64,000 nucleotides of DNA from Hoplostethus atlanticus. Lineage: Eukaryota > Chordata > Actinopteri > Trachichthyiformes > Trachichthyidae. The DNA is taken from positions 1,365,501-1,429,500 of the forward strand of contig JAXDDX010000061.1 of assembly GCA_034670405.1 (NCBI GenBank), written 5' to 3'. The notes under the pieces were generated by a model that worked only from the letters and a program-made list of their open reading frames with translations, was not told where the DNA came from and did no database searches. Positions 39,919-51,456 of this stretch are shown here, piece by piece; position 1 is the first letter of the stretch, and each line of letters begins with the position of its first letter. A program made the position numbers and the translations under genes.

Positions 39919-40418
39919 CACTACACGGCCAAACGTATGTGGACGCCTTCTAATGTATAGAAGGGCTATACATGGGGCTGTTTTTCATGGTTCGGGCCCC
40001 TTAGCTCCACTGAAGTCTTAACACTACATCATGCAATGACAGTCTAGACAGATTCTGTGTTTCAAACTTTGTGGCATCAGTTTGGGGAAGTTTCGGCATG
40101 AAGACGCCCCCGTCAAGTTCCTCAGTGTAAAGCAACTTGACTGGCCTGCACAGAGAACCTGACCTCAACCCCGTCCAGCACCTTTGGGATGAACTGGGAG
40201 CGCCGACTGTGAGCCAGACCTAATCGCCCAACATCAGCGCCCGACCTCACTAATGCTCCTGTGGCTGAACGGAAGCAAATCAGTAGCAATGTTCCAGCAT
40301 CTAGTGGAAAGCCTTCCCAGAAGAGTGGAGGCTGTTATAGCAGCAAAGGCGTTAATGGCCATGATTTTGGAATGGGATGTTCGACGAGCAGGTGTCCACA
40401 TGTTTGGCCATGTGTTGT
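39919..40418 (+). mobile_element. Tc1/mariner-like element, second copy
   Basis: TA flanks both ends (39,917-39,918 and 40,419-40,420). The inverted ends share CACGGCCAAACGTATGTGG and its complement near 40,394-40,414, with mismatches. The interior aligns by eye with the 2,796-3,777 element: GGGCCCCTTAGCTCCACTG, then AACTTTGTGGCATCAGTTTG, then GACTGGCCTGCACAGAGAAC, then CTCACTAATGCTCCTGTGGC. The transposase part is broken by stops and frameshifts and covers only the C-terminal end. As in the first copy, everything before that region is deleted. Confidence 0.8.
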
Positions 40419-40572
40419 ACAGTATATACTCTCAGCATGTGCTGCACATTCTTTTATTGCATTTTATTTCCCCACAGAAAATAGCACATTGACATTTCTA
40501 CCCACCCTCTGAACTTTCATTTATTTATTCCTAACCACTTGATGCTGTGTACCCAATAACATGACTAGGCAA

Positions 40573-40870
40573 CTGCACACTCCAAAAAATGTTGATGTCT
40601 CATATTCAGTCTTGAAATCTTATTTTTCTTAAAGCAAGTTGAAAAATTCTGCCAGTGGGGGCGAGACAATACCATTGTTGTTTTCATTGTTTTTTTCTAG
40701 AATTTTCTAGAAACAACTGCCTTGAAACAAGGTAGAATAACGCAAATCACCTCACAAACATTATTGAACTGAAAACAAGTGAAACGACCTCATTCCAGTT
40801 GCAGATTTGTTCACTGGTTATAAATGTACATCTCACTTTAAAACTCAGCACTAGATTAAAGGACTTGCTA
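40573..40870. mobile_element. hAT-like MITE fragment
   Basis: It opens with CACTCCAAAAAATGTTGATG followed by TCTCATATTCAGTCTTGAAA, and contains AAATTCTGCCAGTGGGG and TTTCTAGAATTTTCTAGAAA. This matches the layout of a dispersed fish repeat whose end is CACTGCAAAAA. The matching right end was not found, so the copy is probably truncated. No coding capacity. Confidence 0.5.
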
Positions 40871-41196
40871 AGATGGATGCTTTTGCAGTACAAGCCCAAA
40901 TCTAGTAATATCATCAATACAAGCCTGTATGAAGCCCATTCACTCACCGATTGACTATAAAGAGCCTCATATAGTGACACACATATAAATCAATTATTAA
41001 TTGCAGTGAAAATGTCAATCAGAGTGACATTTCCCTGGGGAACAGGGGGATCAGGATACGATGCACAGCTGCCCCTGTTTAAATGACAGCAATCAGTTGC
41101 TTAATTGACATCTAAGCACTTAATTGAGAGCAATCTATTTGCCTTCTAGATCAATGGTTTGTCTGCAAGGCAAGAAGAAGAAGAAGACATTTTAAA

Positions 41197-41553
41197 ATGA
41201 TGGATTGTAGAATCTATAACAGCCTTTCACTAAACTGTAATGTAGCAGGGGTAGATTGCATGTGGAGTGCACCAAATACTCTTCACACGTTAGCTAGAAG
41301 GGGGCACGCTCAGTTTTCCACAGTTAAACCCAAGATCAAAAAGCCTTTCGCCATCTTCAAAAGGCAGCTGTCGATACCGGAGCGCCTAGCTGCCCATCAG
41401 TACGGGCTCAGATGGATAAGGAGGGCGCCATTCGACATTTTGACAGATTTCTCTGCGAACGCCGCTGACTATCTAGCGTCAGCGAACCACTCAGCTAGCA
41501 GGACTCCAAAGAGAGAAGTAACCGGACACAACAAGATGGACAAGGACAATTAA
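41197..41553 (+). other. Unidentified 118-codon frame
   Basis: An ATG-started frame runs for 118 codons without low complexity. Its second half is CpG-rich and includes RLAAHQYGLRWIRRAPFDIL and ends HNKMDKDN. The composition differs from the AT-rich flanks, which fits either an exon or part of an unrecognised mobile element. I know no family with this sequence. The frame begins just after an AAG run, and no obvious promoter was seen. It may also be chance. Confidence 0.3.
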
Positions 41554-41929
41554 AGCATACATACTGTGTCATCAACCTGTCGCTAAGTGGAACACTCATT
41601 AATTGCGATTGACTTCAGATGGTTGGGGTGAAAGTGCGAGAGGCAAAGTGAGTGATAGTCGAAATTAACTTCAGTGGTTGCAACGTTTTACAGATAGCTT
41701 GTGATTAAGATCAAGCCTTGGCCTGGTTTCCAGAGTTCAGCTCACTTGCTGTTCTGTAATTTGGATGCCTTGTTCTGTGCCCTGAGGGCCCCCAGACAGA
41801 GCGGATGCTGCAATCCTTTGAAATCGACCGACAAAGGGAGGGGAGTGATTGGTTCGTTGGCAAGCAAGGAGCCTATCCCGGTTTCCGTTTAGCGGGCGAC
41901 TTCCTGTTCTGCTCATTTGGTAGAATTCA

Positions 41930-42230
41930 CTCACACACACACACACACGTTTGTACTGTCTTACTGTACTTCTGAGGACCTTCAATGACTACATTCCTAG
42001 ACTTAACCTTAACCCTCACCACTCCATACCCAACCTTAACTCTTACACTAACCTAAAGCTAATCCTAATCCTAACCTTAAATCCTAAATTAACCCCTTAA
42101 AGAAGCGGGGACCAGCAACAATGTCCTCACGTTGGAGGATCGTCCTTATTCTACACTATGAGGACATTTGGTTTCTCATATTCACATTTGCACATACACA
42201 CCTGAACACAAACACACACACACCAGTGTC
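41930..42230. repeat. Dispersed repeat with telomere-like core
   Basis: A (CA)n tract (41,931-41,948) leads into TTCTGAGGACCTTCAATGAC, then a degenerate CCTAA/CTTAAC-type core (about 41,999-42,100), then GGGGACCAGCAACAATGTCC, then CTATGAGGACATTTGG and a second (CA)n. This layout is common in teleosts: two CA tracts around GAGGACATT blocks and a CCTAA-like core. It is not a true telomere, because the core is irregular. Confidence 0.65.
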
Positions 42231-42522
42231 ACTGAGATAACAGCCTTTGAAAATAGTCCAAGCTGACTCATAAATAGTCTTAATGGACATGTGACGTGCG
42301 TGTTTATGTCCAGCACACTTCCTGTTGTTGCATATGGAGGATGCACTGTTATTCAGAATGACTGTACTGTGCAACGGCTTTTTTTTTGTACGTCTCACCC
42401 CCTGCAATATTCTTCATCCCCCCTCTCTCTTTCTCTGCCTCCCTCTTTAATCATTTACAGAGATCAGTGGCGGTGGGAAAAGGCGAGAGAATGCAGACAT
42501 AAGCAGGTGTGGTCCTCAGTTT

Positions 42523-42524
<2 letters not shown>

Positions 42525-42557
<33 letters not shown>

Positions 42558-42869
42558 TACATGCACACAAATTGACATGCATGACGTGTAGAGACACACA
42601 CACACGAAAAACAAACACCTAACTCCCAAGCCGGGGTGAGGTCAGTGCACGGCGTGAGAGTAAATAAAGTTGGGCTGATTTCGTCTTGGTCTCTGACGGC
42701 TGTGTGTGTGTCTGGGACCAACTGTGCTGTTTTTCCCAAAGGACTTTGTTAAAGGCCACTGTGCTACTTTCAGCTACGTAAGGTGGTTGTTCACGTGCAA
42801 GTAATACCATCCACTTTACCTCTGACTCAAATAATAGCAGCAGTAGTAGTATAGTAGTAGTAATAGTAT
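42525..42869. repeat. (AC)n and (AGT)n microsatellites
   Basis: (AC)n lies at 42,525-42,553 and passes into CATA. A short AGT/AGC trinucleotide run lies at about 42,834-42,869. Confidence 0.9.
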
Positions 42870-43104
42870 GTAGAATATAAATGCCAGAATTTCAGTCACT
42901 TTCTTATTGCTGCCTCAGAAATCATGGAAACAAAGCTAGCCAGATCTGCACCTCGTTAGAAACAGAACCAAGTAAGAGTCGTTCATGCCACATTGGACCC
43001 AACTGTACTGTGAATCCGACTATTCCAGCTACACAATCCAGACCAAATGAAAGCCGTGCAAAAAAAACGACATACATGGTGTTGAATAAAAATGTTTAAC
43101 TAAA

Positions 43105-43510
43105 GATTCAGAGTCAAGTCAAGTCGTGATTTACAATATATTTATATTTATTAACACAAAAGCTGAGCGCTCAGGAGAGAGGTACACACACGAGCTAGGG
43201 TCTGCAGATCTCTACCAGAGAACTGTCTGAAGAGTGATTATAAAGGGGCAGAAAGACAGGAGGGGGGTAGTTTCTAAACAACCTATTGTTATTTACAACC
43301 TAGACCAAACAATATGTACGGTATTGAAGGTTTCAGCCTTCAGTATGGGCTCACAGTAATGCAGCAGTTAGGATTACCTCATACTAGCACTAGAGATGGG
43401 TTGGGACATAATGATTAAGACATAAGACATATATAGATATAGACATACATTCTACCACACATGGTAAATATGCCAGAGCTCTGACATCAGCTCACATTTA
43501 CTGATGCTTA
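43105..43510 (-). mobile_element. Possible LINE 3' region
   Basis: On the minus strand the right-to-left reading ends in AATAAATATAAATATATTG and then a short GACTTGACTTGAC tail. That resembles the (GACTT)n LINE tail at 22,546. The body is complex and unassigned. The evidence is the tail only. Confidence 0.3.
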
Positions 43511-44310
43511 AAAGTCAAACTTAACAATTCTGCACTGCAAACATATCCATCTTATATCCATCTTATCAAGTCCTTTTGTCTTTATATACATTTGATTCAA
43601 GACAATTCTGATTTTTAATGGAAACAAATGAATTTTTCTCCCGTTGACAGGCGTTTTTCACCTCCTTACTCGTTTTCAGCCCAGAACATTCATGACACAG
43701 ACCACCCCCGAAAGTGGATATTGATATCAACAGTTGTTGATAGGACGGTAAATGGATCGAATGGTAGAACTACGCATTTGACCGAATATTTCCATGCACC
43801 TAATCCATCTCGTTATCTTCCAAGATTTTGCTCTTTTTCGCCGATTTCATCTCCTTCGACATTATGCCACAAACAAAAGATTGCATCTACCAATCACAGC
43901 GCAGACTGCATTGTAGTTGATGACCACTTTGGCTCAAATGCTACTTGTCTGGAGATTGCCTGGCAGTTATCAATATGTCTGCTCGAGAATAACAAGAAAA
44001 CCATTTCTCCACACGAGAGCAGTCGTGCAGAGAGTTCAGGGATTAATAATGGCTTCAGATTGAGAAGGATTTCTGTCCGTGTGATATATATTTGATGGTA
44101 TCGTCCTTTAAAACGGTTTGTTTGCAATTACCGTCAACCAGGGAATCTGTGCAGCACATCGCGCTCCAACGTGTTGAGACAGTGTTTGCGTGACAGTAAG
44201 ATGAGAGAACACACATATTGTAACATAACACACACTCTTATTTGCTCCTGTATGGTTGTGTATAAAAATAAATGTCCCAGACTGATACTTTAAGTGCATC
44301 CATTACTGCT
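43511..44310. other. Unassigned sequence
   Basis: A 155-codon plus-strand frame (43,628-44,095) has no low complexity and no motif that I recognise. The second half (43,880-44,100) is non-repetitive and could be conserved. Nothing more can be supported. Confidence 0.3.
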
Positions 44311-44315
44311 TTTTT

Positions 44316-44321
<6 letters not shown>

Positions 44322-44346
<25 letters not shown>

Positions 44347-44665
44347 CACATGAGTGTGTGTGTATTACAATCAGTGAACCAGTGAAATATACACAGATAA
44401 GAAACCAAGAAAAGTGCTTAGATGAGAATTTGCTACGAAATGGGGAAGTGTGGCGAAAGAGCTTGCACTTAATGCAAACTAAATGCACATCAAAATTGCA
44501 CACAGAACAAGTAGGTATTGTGTGCACTCACCAGCACTCATGACCACACACACACACACACACACACACTGACGGACAGACACACACCAGATAGGTCTGT
44601 TTGGCTGCTCATCCCAATTCAGAGGGCCTTTGATCATGCATCAAACAGATAACAACCTGGGAGAC

Positions 44666-44702
<37 letters not shown>

Positions 44703-45100
44703 CAGACTGTGTGAGTGGAGCATGTCTTCCTGGGAACGATAGAGGAGAAGGGTAAGAGCAGATGAGTGCAACTAGAAATGGGAGAACAGATGGCTTGAAA
44801 ACATGCAAGGGGGAGGCATGGGCTGGGAATAAGGGATGACTTCTCTAGTCACATTGCATACGGGGGCATTGGTCGTTACTGCTGGCGATGAGTATTTCAA
44901 CTTATTTTTTTTCCCTTTGGAGGCTTATGGCGCCACGCTCGTAGCTGCCGAGCTCTCCCACACACAGACGTGAGGAGAGGAGCTGGCTGTAACTACAATG
45001 TGCACACCTTCAAAGGGTTTTTATTCATCTCTGATTTGCAAGAGCAAACATTTCCCCGAGACAAACAAGCGTGGACAGAGACATGCATGCACGTGCACGT

Positions 45101-45132
<32 letters not shown>
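44322..45132. repeat. TG/CA microsatellite cluster
   Basis: (TG)n lies at 44,322-44,346, and (CA)n/(AC)n at 44,544-44,570, 44,667-44,699 and 45,105-45,132. The first is inverted relative to the others. Confidence 0.94.
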
Positions 45133-45216
45133 GGAATGCCCACAAACACACTGGCAGAAACAGCGCTCTAGTATGGAAGCATCTGAGTTTATAATGAGGC
45201 AGCCAGTCTCCCATAC

Positions 45217-45325
45217 TTTACCTCCCGCTCTACCTCCTCTCTCCTTTTAAATCCCAATCTTCCACCTCCCTGCCTTCCTACTCCTCCTCCTCCTCCTCCT
45301 CCTCCTCCTCCTCCTCCTCCTCCTC
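45217..45325. repeat. Pyrimidine tract with (TCC)n core
   Basis: A C/T-rich strand leads into about 15 units of TCC (45,281-45,325). The minus strand would read Gly-rich or Glu-rich; such frames are artefacts. A homopurine-homopyrimidine tract of this length can adopt a triplex. Confidence 0.93.
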
Positions 45326-45969
45326 TGCCTCCTCCTCTGTCTAGCAGCAGCAATTCACTTTTAATTGCTTTCTGAGTCACATAATTCCACCGAGTAAAGA
45401 CAGAGATCGTGAAAGAGGGAGATGAAGAAAGCGACAGAGAGAGAGAGAGTGTATATTTAAACATTTAAACACTTAACACACGCTGTTCACACTTTCCCCT
45501 CAACGTCTCTCCCATTCTCCCTCAGTCTCCTCCAACGGTTGGACTTCTCAAAACTTTCTTGCTCAAAACTAATCCTCTCTTATCCTTAAAAGTCCAGAAA
45601 GAGTTCTAGGAAATGAAAAACATCTCTGTTTTACCTCGGCATTAACACCTTCTGTCAAATGCAGCTAAGAATTGGACACGGCGTGGGATGTGTCAGGCTG
45701 GATTCTACCTGCCACTGCGGCAGATGATTTTTTCCCCCATAGTTTTCAATGAAAGGAGCTATTTGTATCTTTGCAGTGCCGCAGCCCGACATCGCCCGAT
45801 TTCACAAAACTACTTTTTTCTCATGAATAATAAAGAAGACAAATGTACTCTGCTTTTCTTTCTCCTCTGGTTTCTGGTTACAGGTTACCCTGTTGTATAA
45901 ATATGAGTGAGACCTTTCCTTCAGAGGGGCCTTCAACGGCAGGATCGTCTGTCCATCTATATTATACAG

Positions 45970-45991
45970 TATATATATATATATATATATA
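45970..45991. repeat. (AT)n microsatellite
   Basis: About 11 AT dinucleotides. Confidence 0.9.
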
Positions 45992-46079
45992 GTCCCTCCA
46001 CACTGGCTGATTAGCCAATGAAACCAGGTTTATGTCACCGACTGACTCCACTGTTCTCTGCTGTGTTTTAAGAGCTCAT

Positions 46080-46457
46080 AGAGTGGTGCAGGAAATGAGT
46101 CCTAAAACCAGGAAATGAGTTAGCATTTTTTCACTTCTGGTTCCCTCGTCTCAAAGTCAATGGGTTTTTTGAATGGGTTTTTGGTTAGATGCCTATATGT
46201 TATAGCCTAACGTTAGCTTTTTACTTCTAGCGAATTGCATTTACGCTTCAAAAATCATAAAAATGGTGTTCATTTGTGAAGATTATCTTGCTGAACAAAA
46301 CGTGTAAGTATCATAAACTTTTGTTTGCCACAGAGCTTATTTTCTGCAACAATCCAAAATCCAATGGAAAAATCCCATTGGCTTTTTGTCGAGGGAACCA
46401 GGGCGATGCTAACTTCCGGGATTGGCCTACAAAAATACGTCATCCCTGCACCACTCT
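46080..46457. mobile_element. MITE with long inverted ends
   Basis: The left end reads AGAGTGGTGCAGGAAATGAG and the right end is CCTGCACCACTCT. The inverted similarity continues inward for about 90 bp with gaps: GAAGTTAGCAT and TGGTTCCCTCG appear on both sides. AT flanks both ends (46,078-46,079 and 46,458-46,459), which may be the target duplication or part of the TIR. It has no full transposase, but it carries a small exon-like unit at 46,231-46,303. The family is not certain; the PIF/ISL2EU-type or P/THAP-type groups are options. Confidence 0.75.
46231..46303 (+). pseudogene. Fossil internal exon within the MITE
   Basis: TTTTTACTTCTAG before 46,231 is a good splice acceptor, and GTAAGTAT from 46,304 is a good donor. 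One phase is open for the whole 73 bp and reads NCIYASKIIKMVFICEDYLA followed by EQNV. The ICEDY part resembles the C-x2-H end of a THAP (C2CH) zinc finger, with Tyr in place of His. This would be a relic of the autonomous parent's transposase. The THAP reading is inference. Confidence 0.4.
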
Positions 46458-46509
46458 ATTAGTATTAGGTATGACAGTATTAGGTATGGCACGTTGAGAC
46501 AGTGAATCT

Positions 46510-48755
46510 TTTCATCATCTTCAATGGCTAGCGATCATGACTTACCTCATAGATCTAAAACACCCTCCAGATACGTAGAAGGAGAGTATGGATGTGGATG
46601 AATCTCCATGCAACACAGAAAAACAAAAGTACATGCAGTGGATTGATGACATGATGGTGAGATGCATTAGACACCTGAACTTACACTGAAAACTCCTGAT
46701 GGGGTTTTAGAAATACCTCGGATCAGTACTAGAGTCAGTCGTAAGCACAACTCAATACTAAAGTGACCTGTAAGCGGATGAAAGGGTAAACAATAAGGGC
46801 CTGATGTAAACAGACAGACTGAAGTATACTGAAGATGAAGAAAAACGCTCAATAAAACCTGTGCGATCCTTTCAAGTCTCCTCGACTGTTTCATCCTTTT
46901 TTTGACTTCTAATTCGAGCTTTGAAGTTGAAATCAAGGTCTTCTGGAACGCCAGTGACAGAAAAGAGTGGACAGAATTGATTTGGCGTTGATGAAAGACA
47001 GACAGACAGTGCATGTGTGTGTCCGTCTACATGCTTAGGTGTACTAGTGTGTCCAGTGCTTAGGTATTATACACTCTTTGTGAATCTAAACCTCAAGGTA
47101 GTTGAGACGGTCCCTGTCAGCTTCAATCAAAGGTATCTTCCTGTTTGTCTATATATCTCTCTCTATCTTCCTTTGTTCCATTCATGGATTTTCCCTTTTA
47201 AAGAATAAAGAATATTAAACACATAATAGAAACCAGGCGGTGTTTTGTTTCAGTCTTTGGGAGAGAGAATCCACACGCATCCATATTCATTCAAGTGGGT
47301 CAGGATTTGGATGCTGACAAGATTCAATCATGAAGAAAAATGGCATCTGTCACACTCTTTTCTTTTCGGTGATTACGCCGGTGATTGCACTTCAAGTCAA
47401 CTATTCATATCCTGCAAGGAAGGTAAAAAGTTCAGCTTTTCTTTTTGTCTTCTTTGTCTCTAAAATGTGACATAAATAGATGCATTAACTTTTGCCCTTT
47501 AAATATTAACACGGTTACATCACCCGTGCTCTCATCTCCCTCGCTCTCTCCTGCGGTGTCTTCCATTTATTCACCACACTTCTGCTCTACATGTTGCTTA
47601 ATGACACCTCTGTCCTAGTTAGGTTCCTGCGTTGTGTTGCTAACAACGCACAAATGTGTTTATAGCACATTCATAAGCTCCTGGAGAAGAGCTACACAGG
47701 AGCCTGGTGGCACATTCGTGACCACTGATTCAGTCCTCGTGTTCATGTAATACTCATTTGCGACATAGCAGTGCAGCAGTGTGTCAATTTACTGTGTGGA
47801 AATTGTCAATATGTCACTTTTGATGTAAATCATGACTTAGTGTTAGCCTTAAAAATGTGTTGTAGAGGCCCTGCATACAACAAACGGCACTGCCCTCTTG
47901 CTTTGATGAGTCAGACTGATGCTGTGTGTGTGTGTGTGTGCGCATGTGTGTGTGTGTGCTAGAGTGCACACATGCATGCATATGTGTGGTGGCCTTCAGG
48001 GACACTTTCATTGCCTATGAATTAAACATTTTCTCTCCGACAGATGACGATTATTCACCTGCAGAATCAAATAAGGAGGAAATTAAGAAAATGTCGAGGC
48101 GCAGAATCACTAGATAAGACAAATGGAGGAAAAGCAAGATCTGCTTTTTAAAAGCGTGGCGTCAGCAGCCAGATGGACTTCTGACCATTTAAGTTATGTC
48201 ATCAGTGCACTTTTTCCTTCACTGTCTGCTTCCCGTCTTCCTTTTACTCCATTCTATTCTGGTGCCATCTCTCATTTTATTGTGCTGCATTTGATAACAC
48301 AAGACTCATTGTTCACTCTATAGGATCGATAATGTGTGTGTGTGTGTTTCTGCTTGTGTCTGCACGTGTGTGTGTGTTGGAGGAGGCGTGTTGCAGAGCC
48401 TGGACAGGATAGGACCAGCCGAGTGACTCAGACTGGTCCTTTTTCATGCACCGTTACAAAGTTATTTTTACACTCCGACATCATTCCTTCCCTTTCTCTT
48501 TCAACCCTGTTCTGTATTAGTCTCTCTCTCCTCAAGTGGTTTTTCAGCCTTCGTGGCCCGACGCTGTTAAACTGCTACAGCGACATTGTGATTTTTTCTT
48601 GGGAGTGATATATCACTTTTACATAGCATTTTCAGATTTGTTTATGGGCCTTTCAAATAACAGATTTTATTGAGTCTGATATGTTTGCAATGGCCTTTAA
48701 CACCACACTACACTACATGTTATTTATCAGCATATAAAAAGCCTATGTATGATTC
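46510..48755. other. Unassigned sequence with short TG repeats
   Basis: No gene is recognised. Short TG/CA tracts occur at about 47,923-47,959 and 48,332-48,377. Confidence 0.45.
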
Positions 48756-48760
48756 TGTTG

Positions 48761-48774
48761 CTCGCTCTCTCTCG

Positions 48775-48867
<93 letters not shown>
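48761..48867. repeat. Long (CT)n microsatellite
   Basis: About 107 bp, perfect over the last ~88 bp, with CG interruptions at the left end. Confidence 0.97.
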
Positions 48868-48869
<2 letters not shown>

Positions 48870-49730
48870 ACACAGCCTTTGAACAATCATAGTGTGATAA
48901 TAGTCAGTGTGCCAGTAGCAGGGATTAGTAAATGAATGCAAAGCTCCCTCATGCATTCCCATCCACAGCACAGGTGACTCTTCCAAAAGCACAGTGCATA
49001 GCAGCATAGCCCTAGACTTCTTCTCTCTGTCTTTCTTTCTATATATGAATCATATATATGTGATTTTGTGCATCAAACACATAATAGGGACCACCGTCTC
49101 CATGGCTCTCGGTGCAGGGAACAGACCCCCACTACTACATAGAATACATACTGAGCGTTTGGCTAGCTCGTTTATCGTAGCAGTGGTAAAACCTCCCGGT
49201 AAGCACCTGATGTTTCCCTCCTGCACCGTCAGCTCTTCTGCACACCATCTTTTCTGCTTCTTAATTAATACAGCAAGAGTAACAATTTAATTTTCATATG
49301 TGTGTGTGTGAGTGTGTGTGTGTCACTGTGGTGAATGCCGTTTTTTGTGCTTTTGTTTTTCATGTTTTATGTTTTTAATCGCCTTTGTATGGATGCAGGT
49401 CGACAGAATTTTCCGTTCAGGGGTAATACAGATGAAATCCTCCTCTTTTCCTTCTCCCCCTCTCTTTCCCCTCCATCGGTTGTCTCGGAAACTACATCTT
49501 CTAGTAGCTGCCTTCCTCTATCCTTCCCTTATGAATTCTTTCTTCCATTGCTTCTCTTTGCATCTTCCTTCCCTCCGTTATTTTAGTAGGGACAGACATC
49601 AGACAGACAAGAGGCAAGACAGAGAACAGAAGATATTTTTGTGATAGACTATTGACGCCTGAAGGAGAAATTCATCTTTTCACTTCATTCCCTCCACAGG
49701 AAGGTCAAAGCACAGGGCCAGCTGCAGAAC

Positions 49731-49865
49731 AGTGCCTCTGGAGCTGGTCTTGCTCAAGGACACTTCAGTAGGGGTGGATGGTTTCTGTGATGTGGTCTTG
49801 AAACCAGGCCTACCTACAGTCTACCTACCTACAGTCTCCATACTTACTACGCCACCCTGCTGCCC
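49731..49865 (-). mobile_element. tRNA-derived SINE-like copy, minus strand
   Basis: Read on the minus strand it begins GGGCAGCAGGGTGGCGTAGT and ends near GTGTCCTTGAGCAAGACC. These are the head and the TTGAGCAAG part of a common fish SINE. A CTACCTACAGT duplication sits in the middle. It shares its head with the plus-strand copy at 26,995. Confidence 0.65.
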
Positions 49866-50049
49866 CTGAACATGTGGAGTAACATGTGGGTGAGATGCAT
49901 GTTAGTCAGCAGCTGTAGTTCAGCAGGCCAGGAGCAGCCTCGGTGGCTACAACAGTCACTGGCTTGTTAAATCATATATTCACGGGGTCCTGCTCCACCA
50001 TAACCAATGACTGCTTCAGTTCACTTCACTGGAGTACAGTGGGTTGAGT

Positions 50050-50260
50050 CAGAGAGAGAGAGAGAGAGACTCAACTACGTGGCCTTTTGTGTGTGAGTGT
50101 GGGTATACCTGCATGCTCACATAGCCCTGTATTTGACTATACATGCATTTCAGTGCATATGACACCGAACATGACCAGAAAGAGTGAAGGACTTAGAGGA
50201 GAGAGGCAAACATATAGATAAAGAGAGAGAGAGACAGAGAGGAGAGAGAGCGAGACAAGG
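50050..50260. repeat. Short (GA)n runs
   Basis: Two interrupted GA-rich segments, at about 50,050-50,070 and 50,220-50,260. Confidence 0.85.
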
Positions 50261-50429
50261 GGGCGAGAGAGCTACAACTACACCTGTCAGGTGACTCCGG
50301 AGCAGATGGTCAAATCCAAATACAGCACCACAGGCACCAAAGAGAGGGGGCTAACTGTGTGAGAGTGTGTGTGTGTTTTTGTGCACATGTGAGTGTATAT
50401 GTGCGTATGCATGTAGTTGGATATGAGCT

Positions 50430-50500
50430 CAGAGGTGGAGCGGGGCCAGGAGCCCAGCGGCAGACAGCTGGCCGTTGGTTCAAGTCCGAAGGTCCAGCCC
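50430..50500 (+). other. tRNA-like pol III promoter motif, possible SINE head
   Basis: GGTTCAAGTCC near 50,476-50,486 matches the B-box. An A-box-like GTGGAGCGGGGCC lies about 40 bp upstream. The stretch does not fold into an obvious tRNA cloverleaf by eye, so I treat it as a SINE head, not a tRNA gene. The CAGCCCCTGTGG that follows resembles a word in the 21.4-kb SINE-like copy. Confidence 0.35.
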
Positions 50501-51456
50501 CTGTGGGTTGATGCATATGTCCACGTGCAGTTAGCACATCCAACAGACTAAACTCATTGCACTTGATACCAGGGGGGCTTTTGTACACCGGTTTCTAATG
50601 CGTACTCATTGTTAATGGTGTGATCATAAAATAAAAGTCTGTTTTGTTCCTCTCTCTCTCCACTGATATAACACAATCCTGATTCAACCAATAGCCAGTT
50701 GATAAAAGCTTTTATATTTGCTGTTCTGTCTCTGCCAGGAAAACTCTGGCACACAGGAAGTGATGCGTTTTAAATTTCCGGCAACAGGCAACAGCAACAG
50801 CGGTTTCTTTGGAGTAAATAGAACAAACTGACTAAATGCTTGATCGTGATCTAAAGAAAATGCCACCAAATCCTGAACCTTCCCTTTGAGTTGAAAGTCT
50901 AAAATCTCACCAGTTAAATTTATCACTGAAAGACCTTTCAGAGTTAATGCTAATAGATGTAGTAATCTTTTTTTCTCTTTAGTAATCTCTTTCCCAACAC
51001 AAAATCGGAATCAAGTGCTGCATGTGTGACTGCATTCCTATTTCCATCAAGATTCAGGTCAACTCACAGCTTGCTTTGTGAGCTGGCAGTGTATAGTATG
51101 TCTATCCCAGTGCACTGCAGTTTGCAGAGTTTGACTCTTGACTGTGAACACCCAAGAAGAAGAAGAAGAAAACGCTATATTGCTAAAGTGAACGACATGG
51201 CAGCCGTTCCGTGTCAAGTACCTGGCAATGTTCAGTCATTTGTAATGGTTGTTGAAGTTGTCAGTGCTTTTTAATCCTGTGTAAATCTGCCATGGCTGCT
51301 GGGTTGGGAAAATTAAACTGTGACAACTGTATTCGCGGTGACACTCAAGATCAGAGGCTAATCCCAATCTGAAGTTGTCCCGGACACTTTTACACTGCAG
51401 TAGAACGCTTCCTCATGAGTCCACTCATAGTCATAGAGCTACAGTAGAAAGACATA

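Noticed and set aside
41999-42100. Interstitial telomere from a chromosome fusion
   Set aside because: The units are irregular CCTAA/CTTAAC and sit between GAGGAC blocks typical of a dispersed repeat.
50430-50500. tRNA gene
   Set aside because: A B-box is present, but no cloverleaf, anticodon arm or T-run terminator could be made out.
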